Made by a program: the position numbers and the translations under genes. The notes under the pieces were generated by a model. The model did not search any database. It was not told where the DNA came from and worked only from the letters and a program-made list of their open reading frames with translations. Of a DNA stretch of 64,000 nucleotides, positions 24,761 to 33,044 are shown piece after piece. Each line of letters opens with the position of its first letter. Position 1 is the stretch's first letter. The stretch spans positions 14,360,863 through 14,424,862 of the forward strand of contig NC_064542.1 of assembly GCF_023856365.1 (NCBI RefSeq), given 5' to 3'. This stretch comes from Brienomyrus brachyistius. Taxonomy: Eukaryota > Chordata > Actinopteri > Osteoglossiformes > Mormyridae.

Positions 24761-25614
24761 TTTTGAAAGTATTATAGAAGTCTTCTCAGCAGGGATCTAT
24801 GCACAACAGAGTGGCAGTAACCCTTCCATTACAGAAACGTGATTTATTATAAAAAATCAATCTGCAAACTTCATCCAAGAATTCATGCACTCCACCAGTT
24901 TGTCACCATTTCAGCTCCTTAGCCAATGACAGCAATACAATAGTACTGCAGCCTTATGGCCCTACTTTGCATTAGTCTGCTTCAGTACTATAGATTTAAC
25001 ATTTTACAAAATTGAATGCTGTTTCTTTAAATAATGCATTTAACACATTTCAAATTTAAATTAAATGCTAAATACCCATACACAAACCTACCATGACCTA
25101 TTGCCAACTTCTCAGCCTCACCTAATCCATTCCAAATTTACAAATATCGATAGAAATACATTGCAAAAATTTAAATTCTGTGAGCCTTACATTTTCCCAG
25201 AAATGGCTGACCTGGACACCTGAAGATGTGCAAGAAATGAAGAGTAAAGATATTATCCTCAATACAGAGGAGAATGTCTTAATAATTGGAAGGATGGCGT
25301 AAAATGTCACAAAAAGAAAGATCTATAAAGCAGTAACTCAAGCCTAATTGCTTGAGGCAGATCGACCATCTTTACTGTAATTTTCAAGCAGTGACCATTA
25401 AACATGTCTAATCCACATCTGCATGACTGCACAGATGCCTGTATGGGAGGTCAACCACACACAAAAGCTGGAAGAAAGTCAATATGGGATGGAATAATAG
25501 TTTAAAAGTTTTTGAGACAAGGTGGCCACATTGTAGGCAAATAATAAACTGACCAGACCACAGGTAGTAAGACAAATTTCCATCTATCCGCACTGTATGT
25601 ACTATGCAGTAGAG

Positions 25615-25815
25615 GATCCCAGTCTGGGAAGCAATGGATGCTAGTCCATCACAGGAGACACACACACTGGGGGGCGATTTAGATACACGAGTTCCACTAA
25701 TTGTATATCTTTGTGGGAAATCCACAAGGAGAACACAGAAACGGACGGATTCAAAGGCGTGAAGGTGTGAAGTCATAGTGAGTAATAGTCTTCCCACTGT
25801 GCAACCAACACTGCC
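25615..25815 (-). mobile_element. Diverged SINE fragment
   Basis: GATGCTAGTCCATCACAGGA, ACACACACACTGGGGGGCGA and AAATCCACAAGGAGAACACA follow the order of the SINE body in complement. The 148-codon minus-strand frame across it is not a gene. Confidence 0.45.
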
Positions 25816-26310
25816 CCGAGGAAAGAGCACAGCCACAAGATCACCAGCATACACCCCACGGAACTATTTCTGCGCAACAACAGGCCTTCATAACTCTACT
25901 AGGCATTCAAGGTGAGGTCAGACGGTATTAACGATTTTATTAAAAGGAAAACCAACTGAGCCTCGGCAGCATGTCCCTCCGCTGCTACCCCTGCTGACTG
26001 TTATTGTCAGGATTGCCTCATTAGGGAAACAGGAGCCAGCTGTGCCTAATTGGGAGAGTCTTTTACTCTGCAGGCCATAGGTCTGGATGTCCTCCATTCT
26101 GCCAGAGAATTTTACATCAGTATTAGCAACGTAGTTATAGTATCTGTAATACAATAAAATACTGCTCATTATATAATCCCAACTTTCACATCAGTTCCTT
26201 GAACACTGAATTCCAGTTAGCTGTAAACAAACATAAACAATTCAATACAGCCAGAATTAACTACATATTTATGTTGCATGTATGTTGCACTAATTTATGC
26301 ATAACTCTAA

Positions 26311-26358
26311 ATAATGATAATAATAACAACAACAATAATAATAGTAATAATAATAAAA
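26311..26358. repeat. (AAT/AAC)n simple repeat
   Basis: Imperfect trinucleotide run about 145 bp left of the gypsy element. Confidence 0.85.
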
Positions 26359-26499
26359 CGACATATTAACTATTTTGTTAAGGAATCGGAAAAGTCCTGT
26401 GTCTGAGCTAATAATATTTTCACTTTTACCGGAACGTAATTAAGCTCAAGATAGATGTCTAAAAGACACCAGAGGCAAACGAGCCCAGGACTGGAAATC

Positions 26500-26503
26500 C
26501 ATG
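26500..26503. repeat. Target-site duplication, left copy (CATG)
   Basis: CATG abuts the left LTR and is repeated at 34076-34079 after the right LTR. The next base outwards differs, so the duplication is 4 bp unless a fifth base has mutated. Confidence 0.75.
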
Positions 26504-27534
26504 TGTAACCTTGGGCTGCAAGGTTACGTAACCCCGACTACGCCACCAGAGGCCCTGCCCCTCAGGACTTCAAATTAACCCCACGACTTCCCTTTGCATG
26601 AACACACAGAGACGCATATCCCAGAATTAAAACAATTTATTAACAATAATTTAAAACTGAACCCTCCCAGTCAGTAAACAATTACCAGCATATGACACCA
26701 CTAAAACACACAAACGGGGTTGAGAGCAAAACTCAGGTGCTGGTGGTCCAATACTATAATCACGCCTTAACCCCTTAGCCAGCCAGGGAAGGTGCTTACC
26801 TGGAAGAAGAAAAAGAAGGAAGGGGAGACACCACACACATACCCCCCAAGGGCACACACATCCAAGTGGGAGTTAATATCAAAATCACAGCAAACCACAT
26901 CCTGGAGTTAATACTTCTCACTCACCCCACATTCACTCCATGCAGTGCAAGAATACAACCTCCAACCCCCAAACTCCAGCACCACATTCACTGGCTCTCC
27001 GCTGTAAATGGGGAAGAGACTAAACTACCCTCCAGACCTCCTACTATACCAGCCAGCACCCAGTTAGCCCCGATAACCACGCCCCCCTTATTCACAACAA
27101 TGCCGGTACAACGCACATAATCTTACAAAACGAAATCAAAAACAGGCAAAACAGCAGTGACCAGCTCCTGAGCATCAGCATGGACCCGGACACACTTGTC
27201 ACCCCGAACCCAGCCTAGGAAGAAGATCAACAGCCCTTACATACCCGGAAGAGAACAGAAATGCACTCAGCCACCCTATCCAACCCCTATTACTCATTAC
27301 CTTATGCCGCAGCCGGGACACGGAACCAACCGCTCACCACCATTTCCGTCGCTCGCAGAAGTATCGCGGCAGCAATCGAACCTCCCCCACTAGCAGCTTC
27401 CCACCGCTTTTATCCACGCTGATCCCAATTAAGACGCCATCATGAACCGCCCCCATTTACTTAATCAGCGTCTCATACATACCGGCGGATACGGGATCCG
27501 CGGATGACGTCATCCCTAGCGATCACCGGTTACA
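26504..27534 (-). repeat. 3' LTR of the gypsy element
   Basis: This is the second 1031-bp LTR, the 3' one in the reading direction. AATAAA on the minus strand at 26636-26641 is the likely polyadenylation signal, about 135 bp before the element's end. A 9-bp perfect stem with a 5-nt loop lies at its outer end (26505-26527), followed by a 12-bp palindrome GGTTACGTAACC at 26522-26533. Confidence 0.95.
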
Positions 27535-27549
27535 TTCTACCCCCTCCAT
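27535..27549 (-). promoter_or_regulatory. Polypurine tract next to the 3' LTR
   Basis: The minus strand reads TGGAGGGGGTAGAA directly before the 3' LTR. It is purine-rich with one internal T. This is the expected position of the RNase H-resistant primer for plus-strand synthesis. Confidence 0.8.
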
Positions 27550-27604
27550 TTGAATCGACGTCCCGTCGTTCCCACTCCCGTAACCACCTCGGGAGACAGA
27601 CAAG

Positions 27605-30151
27605 TCAATCCCTAGAAGCCCCAAGACTCCCCTCCGAGGGTTCCCCCGCCAAACCCAGTGCCCCCGAGGTTACAGCCCCAATGCTAGTGGTCACCACAGA
27701 AGCTGGAAGGCGATGTGGATTAGAATGTTGCCCCGCCGTTACCCGAGTGCTCCGGCGCAGGGCTCCAGCCTCAACCCTGGCAGATGGACTATCCAGGGGC
27801 CAACCACCTCCTCCTGCAACCGAGCTAGGGTCCTCAACCCCAAGGTCAACTTCCTGTACCCCAGTGGAACAGGGCCTAGGCAATGCCCTTGTCGACTCCC
27901 CCTCAGACACCCCTGGCACCGTCACGATCACCCCCGAAACTGACCCTTCATCATAATCGGCCATGTCTAGCCGGCAAGGATCCCCAAGCCCCGGTCCCCT
28001 GGGTTCCTCCCTGGGCCCCGGGGGCGGATGCCTGCTCTGCAGAACACACTTCATCATGATCCGGTGTACCTGCTGTACTTGTTCCAAATCCTGAAGGGGT
28101 GCCACAGTATACACTACTCCCCCAGGCGCAGGCGCTCGCAACACTTGGTACACCACTGGGGACCAAACATCCTGGATTTTATTCCGGCCCCGCACTGAAT
28201 GGTTACGCAAATGCACCAATTGACCCACCTCCAAAGGTGCACACAGGGCCCTTGAATCATGCCTTGCTTTCCGATGGTCGGCTGCACGTTTCAACTTCCC
28301 CTGGACGCTACTAAATGCCACCTCCAGGCGCCTCTGATGTTCTTGCACCCACTCACACATCATACCCCTCCACGGGTCCGACCTCCGACCCAAGAGAAAA
28401 TCCACAGGTAACCGAGGTTCCTGACCAAACATCAGGAAGTGTGGAGACTCACCAGTAGTCTGATGTAGGGTCGTGTTATAACTAAACACCAACTGTGGAA
28501 GATACTGTGGCCAGTGGCTCTGCTGTTCTGTCGACAGGGTGCGTAATAAGTTATGCATTGTGCGATTGAAGCGCTCGCACTGACCATTCCCTTGTGGATG
28601 ATAAGGGGTAGTGCGAGTCTTCTGGATGTTATACAGATCACACAACTGATGAACAATCGCACTCTCAAAACACCGACCCTGATCAGAATGGAGCCTTGCT
28701 GGAACTCCAAAACGATAGAACCATTCCCTGAGGAGAACACCAGCCACCGTAGAAGCTCGCTGGTCCCGAGTGGGTATAACCTGCGTGAACTTGGAAAATA
28801 CATCAGTTAATACCAACACTTGTTCCAACCCATCCCTAGAGGGCTCCAAAAATGAGAAGTCTATGGCTAACACTTCATTTGGCCTGTTTGCTAGCAAATG
28901 GCCCATCGGCGCTCGTCCCTGTGTCTGAGAAGACTTAGCGAGCATACAACGCTCACACTGCTCACACCATTCCCTAATGTCCTTGGCCATCCCTGGCCAA
29001 AAACACCTCTGGCGGACCAAAGCCGCTGTCCGCTCGTTGCCCTGATGTCCCTGGGCATCATGCAACTGGTACAACACCTCTCTCATTAAAGATGCCGGGA
29101 GTAGGAATTGCAACCACCCCTCTCCCCCATCCGGCCTAAAGACCCTACGGTGCAGGAGACCATCTGCCACTGTGAGGCGGTCCCACTCCCGCAACAACAG
29201 TCGTGCGGCAGGCAACAAACCCTCTCGTTCTGCTTGACTCGGCTTACGTCCTGCCTCCCAAAAAGGAAGAACAGCACTAATGGTAGGATCCATCTCCTGA
29301 AGCTTCCTCAACTCAACCGAGGAACGCTGCGGGAGCACTGTCATAGCTGATTGCGTCACCGGTGGCACCCTTCCCGAAATGGCCTCCTGTAGAGGGGATG
29401 GCAACACACCTTCCGGGAACAGGGATACCAAACTCTCAGAATTAAGCTCTAGTTGTTGCCGCGACAGCGCATCAGCATTTCTATTCGTCCTGCCAGGCCT
29501 ATAGCGAACCGAAAAATTAAACGCTGCCAGCTCAGCCACCCACCTCTGTTCAGTGGCCCCCAACTTGGCAGTGCTCAGATGGCTTAAAGGATTATTATCG
29601 GTCCACACTACACACTGCTGGCCCCATAAATATTCCCGGAATTTGTCGGTCATTGCCCACTTCAACCCCAAAAATTCCAGCTTCATAGAACTGTACTTCC
29701 TCTCAGCTGGATTGAGGCTCCGGCTAGCATAGGCCACAGGACGCACCTTTCCCTCCTGCTCCTGTGAAAGCACAGCCCCTAGTCCATGATGACTAGCATC
29801 CACCTCCAAAATGAAAGGCAGAGAAAAGTTTGCAAAAGCCAGAGTCGGAGCATTAATCAGTCGTACCTTCAGCTGCTGGAAGCTCTCCTCGCATCCGTCT
29901 GGCCACACCTCCGCCAACCTCAATTTCTGGCCCCTACGACCCCTACCCCCCCCTTGTTCTGCTACCAGGCGATGTAGGGGGCCCGCCAGTCTGGCAAATC
30001 CCTCTACAAAACGGCGATAATAACTGGCGAAACCCAGGAAAGACCGCAATTCCTGGATGTTCCTCGGCCTAGGCCAATTTGCTACTGCAGACACCTTCTC
30101 CGGGTCGGTAGAGACGCCATCCCGGGAGATCCGATGGCCAAGGTAGCGCAC
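27605..30151 (-). CDS. pol: Pol part 2: RT connection, RNase H and integrase
   Basis: This is the downstream part of Pol, separated only by the single-base frame break. It opens with the conserved gypsy RT end (RYLGHRISRDGV) at a GTG that is not a real start. The RNase H acidic residues are visible at D118, E159, D185 and D227. The integrase zinc-binding motif has H364 and H369 with cysteines in C396-C402. The catalytic D-D-35-E triad is D431, D490 and E526, with exactly 35 residues between the last two. A C-terminal GPY/F-like segment (VGQLVHLRNHSVRGRNKIQDVWSP) is followed by a proline/glycine-rich, low-complexity tail to residue 848. It ends about 70 bp before the 3' LTR. No internal stop is seen. 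In a living element this would be one protein with part 1. Confidence 0.94.
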   Translation of the reverse strand: MRYLGHRISRDGVSTDPEKVSAVANWPRPRNIQELRSFLGFASYYRRFVEGFARLAGPLHRLVAEQGGGRGRRGQKLRLAEVWPDGCEESFQQLKVRLINAPTLAFANFSLPFILEVDASHHGLGAVLSQEQEGKVRPVAYASRSLNPAERKYSSMKLEFLGLKWAMTDKFREYLWGQQCVVWTDNNPLSHLSTAKLGATEQRWVAELAAFNFSVRYRPGRTNRNADALSRQQLELNSESLVSLFPEGVLPSPLQEAISGRVPPVTQSAMTVLPQRSSVELRKLQEMDPTISAVLPFWEAGRKPSQAEREGLLPAARLLLREWDRLTVADGLLHRRVFRPDGGEGWLQFLLPASLMREVLYQLHDAQGHQGNERTAALVRQRCFWPGMAKDIREWCEQCERCMLAKSSQTQGRAPMGHLLANRPNEVLAIDFSFLEPSRDGLEQVLVLTDVFSKFTQVIPTRDQRASTVAGVLLREWFYRFGVPARLHSDQGRCFESAIVHQLCDLYNIQKTRTTPYHPQGNGQCERFNRTMHNLLRTLSTEQQSHWPQYLPQLVFSYNTTLHQTTGESPHFLMFGQEPRLPVDFLLGRRSDPWRGMMCEWVQEHQRRLEVAFSSVQGKLKRAADHRKARHDSRALCAPLEVGQLVHLRNHSVRGRNKIQDVWSPVVYQVLRAPAPGGVVYTVAPLQDLEQVQQVHRIMMKCVLQSRHPPPGPREEPRGPGLGDPCRLDMADYDEGSVSGVIVTVPGVSEGESTRALPRPCSTGVQEVDLGVEDPSSVAGGGGWPLDSPSARVEAGALRRSTRVTAGQHSNPHRLPASVVTTSIGAVTSGALGLAGEPSEGSLGASRD

Positions 30152-31844
30152 CTCCTTCCCAAAAAAAGCAACACTTCTCCAGATTAGCCTTCACTCCCTC
30201 CCTCTGTAGTCGTCCCAACACCAACTCCAGACGCTTCAGATGTTCACCTGCATCAGAGGAAAAGATGATAATATCATCCAAGTACAACCATAAAGACTGC
30301 CCATTCTGATCCCCAAAAATCCGTTCCATCAATCGCTGGAATGTACTAGGCGCATTACACAACCCAAAGGGCATTCTATTAAACTCGAATAGCCCAAAGG
30401 GGGTACAAAAAGCTGTCTTCGGACGATCACTCTCGGTTACAGGGATTTGATGGTATCCACTCGACAAGTCAATAGTGGAAAACCACTGAGCCCCGGATAG
30501 AGAGTCTAATGTCTCCTCGATGCGAGGCAGGGGAAATGCATCCCTACGGGTTTTGCTGTTCAACTGCCGATAATCCACACACATCCTCAAGCGGCCATCC
30601 TTCTTTTTCACCAGCACAATGGGAGAGGCAAAGGGGCTGCAACTTTCCCGAATAACTTGACTATCTAACAATTGATGAATATGAGCCCTCACAGCCTCAT
30701 AATCCGACGGGGGGATACGTCTAAACCTTTGTCTGACCGGCTTATCATCCATAAGGGGAATATCATGTGACAGGAGCGTAGTACATCCCAAGTCACCCTC
30801 CGATGACGAAAACACTCCAGCATATTGCCTCAACACACCCCTAACACGTTCCTGCTCTACTGAGGGCAATACTGACAGGTCAAGTCCCTGAATTTGCTCC
30901 AACACTGAATGGTAAGCACCCATCTGGGCATTCACAGAAAGGGTTACCCCACCCAAGGTACTCCCCTCCCCGAGGGGCTGATCTACCGGCCCCACCTTCT
31001 CTGTCACCCCGGGAGGCAGACTTACTACTTGGGCCTGTGTCACTATACCCACTGGACAGCGCGGATAAAGAGTGGCCATAGTTTTGTTGACATTCAAAAT
31101 GGGAACATACACAGTCCCCTTGGTTACTCTGAGGAAAGCCGGAAGGGGCAACAAACTACTTGGAAGCTGCCGAGCGGCACTGGTGGGCTCAAATACAACT
31201 TCCCCTAAAGCCCCACCCAGCTTTTCAGCACAGGTGGCTGCCACAAATTTAACTGTTCCCCCAGGTATATAAATAGCCTTTCGTCCTCTTACTTTTACCA
31301 ATCCCCTGGAGGGAGGATCATTAACAGGAGCTTGCTGGCAAAACTGGAACGCCTCCTTCCACCGTTGAGCCTCCAGGCCAATGGTGGAACCATCAAAGAG
31401 GGCTGAACCATGCTGGACAAATAATTCAGTATAACATTCCCTGATCACATTCATCCCCAGCACCCCTGGTGTACTAGAGCCACCTGACCCGGGAGGATCC
31501 CTAACCACCAACCAGCCCCTCTTTGGTAGATGTTTACCCAAAACCTCAACTGCCAACTCAACATAACCCACATAAGGTATTTCAAGACCATTTGCCGCCT
31601 GTAAATGCAACCAATTACACTCCTTCAATTGGCCCTGCATATGCTCCCGGAAGAGACTCTCCGGTAGTGTTGACACCATTGACCCTGTATCTAACAAACA
31701 CTTCACCCCTACCCCCCCTACTTTAACAGTTACTGTAGGGCACTGGCCTACCAATGAGGAGATGGCCTGACTTACCGGGGTAGGCCGACAGGAGCCAATG
31801 TTGCCCCCTTCCAATGAGTGGCTCAGCACATTGGAGGGGCCTAG
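30069..31844 (-). CDS. pol: Pol part 1: protease and reverse transcriptase, frame broken at the end
   Basis: This frame is -1 relative to gag and stays open upstream to 31904, so it overlaps the gag C-terminus. There is no ATG at its head (31829 is GTG), which supports expression as a Gag-Pol fusion. The retropepsin site LLDTGSMVS lies about 45 residues after 31829. A linker follows, then the reverse transcriptase: SPIVLVKKKDGRLRMCVDYRQLN in the fingers, and the catalytic YLDD at about residues 516-519 counted from 31829. About 36 residues after YLDD, in the thumb/connection, the frame meets a T7 run (plus-strand A7, 30161-30167). From there it runs off into about 30 meaningless residues, while the true continuation proceeds in the other frame at 30151. 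Removing one T would restore continuity. This is either a mutation in this copy or an assembly homopolymer error. Confidence 0.93.
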   Translation of the reverse strand, partial: LGPSNVLSHSLEGGNIGSCRPTPVSQAISSLVGQCPTVTVKVGGVGVKCLLDTGSMVSTLPESLFREHMQGQLKECNWLHLQAANGLEIPYVGYVELAVEVLGKHLPKRGWLVVRDPPGSGGSSTPGVLGMNVIRECYTELFVQHGSALFDGSTIGLEAQRWKEAFQFCQQAPVNDPPSRGLVKVRGRKAIYIPGGTVKFVAATCAEKLGGALGEVVFEPTSAARQLPSSLLPLPAFLRVTKGTVYVPILNVNKTMATLYPRCPVGIVTQAQVVSLPPGVTEKVGPVDQPLGEGSTLGGVTLSVNAQMGAYHSVLEQIQGLDLSVLPSVEQERVRGVLRQYAGVFSSSEGDLGCTTLLSHDIPLMDDKPVRQRFRRIPPSDYEAVRAHIHQLLDSQVIRESCSPFASPIVLVKKKDGRLRMCVDYRQLNSKTRRDAFPLPRIEETLDSLSGAQWFSTIDLSSGYHQIPVTESDRPKTAFCTPFGLFEFNRMPFGLCNAPSTFQRLMERIFGDQNGQSLWLYLDDIIIFSSDAGEHLKRLELVLGRLQREGVKANLEKCCFFWEGGALPWPSDLPGWRLYRPGEGVCSSKLA

Positions 31845-31850
31845 TTTTCC
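31792..31850 (-). promoter_or_regulatory. Candidate -1 ribosomal frameshift signal at the gag-pol overlap
   Basis: On the minus strand GGAAAAC (31850-31844) lies directly before the gag stop TAG, read in gag frame as G GAA AAC. After a 4-nt spacer comes a stem of CCCC-A-CCAATG type: 31839-31829 pairs with 31816-31805 in 11 pairs with one bulged base, around a 12-nt loop. Loop bases GAGCCA (31824-31819) are complementary to TGGCTC at 31797-31792, 7 nt beyond the stem, so an H-type pseudoknot can form. The A-site codon can re-pair after slipping, but the P-site would mismatch at one position, so the heptamer is not canonical. Confidence 0.6.
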
Positions 31851-32905
31851 GGAGGCTGGGACGCAACACCGGCCTGGCCAGCAGAAACCCGGAAACCTGA
31901 CAACTCAACCCGTTCATTATCACACTCCCGTGCATAGTGGCCCGGCTGCTGACACCTACGACAAATAACAGTACCGGAGCGACTCGGGCCCCTCAGCTGC
32001 TGCGAACCTGATAGGGCCGAAACACTTTTGGTCAGGAAATTCAATTGCTCCTGGTGTTTTAGCAACATTCTCTTTAGCTCTGCTAACTCTACACCAGTAG
32101 GTGCAGGAGGTAAAGACTCAACCTTAGGTGGGGGTCGAGTGTAATGCATAGCACACAGTGAGGGCACAGAATGACTCCTACCCCTCCCACATTCACTGGG
32201 CCTCCCCTCCCGCTCCCATCGGATGGCTTCGGCCCGAACATCAAGCATGGACAACTGGGGGGCCTGGCGGACAAAACGCTTCAACTCCCTACGCAGAGCT
32301 GGATCATACACATACTCCACAAACTGATCACGCAACAACATATCTGAATTAGGGACAGAATCAGGAGCACGTTGTAACACTTTATCCATCAATGAACAAA
32401 GAGCATGAGAATATTCCTGCAATGATTCCCCCTCATGTTGTTTACGTGAAAAGAAACCCTCCTGTAACTCAACATAGGACTTAACACAACCATACAAGTC
32501 CTTCAAGATGGCAGCGATCACAGCAGGGTCCTCCCTTTCAGCCCTACTCCGGTACCGAATTTCAGCCTTAGCCTCCCCATCTAGATGATCATACATAAAA
32601 TAAGCTTCCTCCAATCCATTCAGATGTCGGGCCCTCACGCTAGCCTTTACCTCCTCCAACCATTCATCCACCCCAATCCCAAAAGTTCCCCGAAACACCG
32701 GGCACCTCCGCTCCCTGGGAATATACAACCGTTCCATCCCAGTGTTAACCAACTGCCCGTCAGTCCTCGCCGATGACCCGCTGGTGCTTGGCTGTACGGT
32801 GGTATGCTCCCGCCGAAGATGTTCATTCTCGGCCTGCAGCTGTTGCACCAAGTCCTTGAACCTCTTCAGACATGGCTCCTCCCCACACTGCAGGATGTAA
32901 CACAA
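31841..32905 (-). CDS. gag: Gag polyprotein (capsid and nucleocapsid)
   Basis: This is the structural protein of the retrotransposon particle. The N-terminal stretch (LKRFKDLVQQLQAENEHLRRE) looks like a short coiled coil. A capsid-type region follows (about residues 60-250, with DEWLEEVKASVRARHL and MYDHLDGEAKAEIRYRSR), resembling the Gag lineage that gave rise to vertebrate PNMA and ZCCHC12/18 proteins. A CCHC zinc knuckle C-x2-C-x4-H-x4-C lies at residues 315-328, near the C-terminus. The frame is open from 32965 but has no ATG before residue 57 of the listed translation: the listed start at 32905 is TTG, and the first in-frame ATG is at 32737. So either translation begins at 32737 (298 residues, losing the coiled coil) or at a non-AUG codon. 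It ends at TAG (31843-31841) and overlaps pol in the -1 frame. Confidence 0.93.
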   Translation of the reverse strand: MCYILQCGEEPCLKRFKDLVQQLQAENEHLRREHTTVQPSTSGSSARTDGQLVNTGMERLYIPRERRCPVFRGTFGIGVDEWLEEVKASVRARHLNGLEEAYFMYDHLDGEAKAEIRYRSRAEREDPAVIAAILKDLYGCVKSYVELQEGFFSRKQHEGESLQEYSHALCSLMDKVLQRAPDSVPNSDMLLRDQFVEYVYDPALRRELKRFVRQAPQLSMLDVRAEAIRWEREGRPSECGRGRSHSVPSLCAMHYTRPPPKVESLPPAPTGVELAELKRMLLKHQEQLNFLTKSVSALSGSQQLRGPSRSGTVICRRCQQPGHYARECDNERVELSGFRVSAGQAGVASQPPEN

Positions 32906-33021
32906 TTCCAGCCCCAGCTGGTACAGGTAATGTCCCTCGATGGGCCACTGCTGTTTTGCCTCAAATCAATCCACTAATAACCCACCAAAACTGGAATACT
33001 TGTCTCTGGTAAGAAGATGCA

Positions 33022-33041
33022 GAATCCTGCCGACTACGCCA
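33022..33041 (-). promoter_or_regulatory. Primer-binding site, tRNA-Ser type
   Basis: Three bases inside the 5' LTR the minus strand reads TGGCGTAGTCGGCAGGATTC. The plus strand therefore carries the last 17 bases of a vertebrate tRNA-Ser plus CCA, a 20-base match to the tRNA 3' end as I remember it (AGA-type isoacceptor). The tRNA would prime minus-strand DNA synthesis here. Confidence 0.88.
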
Positions 33042-33044
33042 GAT

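Larger units (their letters stand above)
24761..26499. other. No gene seen before the gypsy element
   Basis: Apart from the weak SINE at 25615-25815 and the AAT-type repeat, nothing is recognised. Confidence 0.55.

Noticed and set aside
25408..25854. 148-codon minus-strand frame
   Set aside because: Overlaps a diverged SINE fragment. No motif seen.
26651..26857. 68-codon minus frame repeated identically at 33192-33398
   Set aside because: It lies in both LTRs. Duplication comes from the LTR, not from a gene family, and no motif is present.
27504..27956. 150-codon plus-strand frame over the pol end
   Set aside because: Opposite-strand shadow of the integrase C-terminal region and the LTR border. 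Proline-rich composition reflects the complement of pol.
30069..30151. Pol as two separate genes with their own starts
   Set aside because: The second frame starts at GTG in the middle of the conserved RT end, and the homopolymer break explains the split.
33022..33041. tRNA-Ser 3' end, possibly a tRNA gene fragment
   Set aside because: Only the last 20 bases are present, exactly next to an LTR, so it is a primer-binding site.
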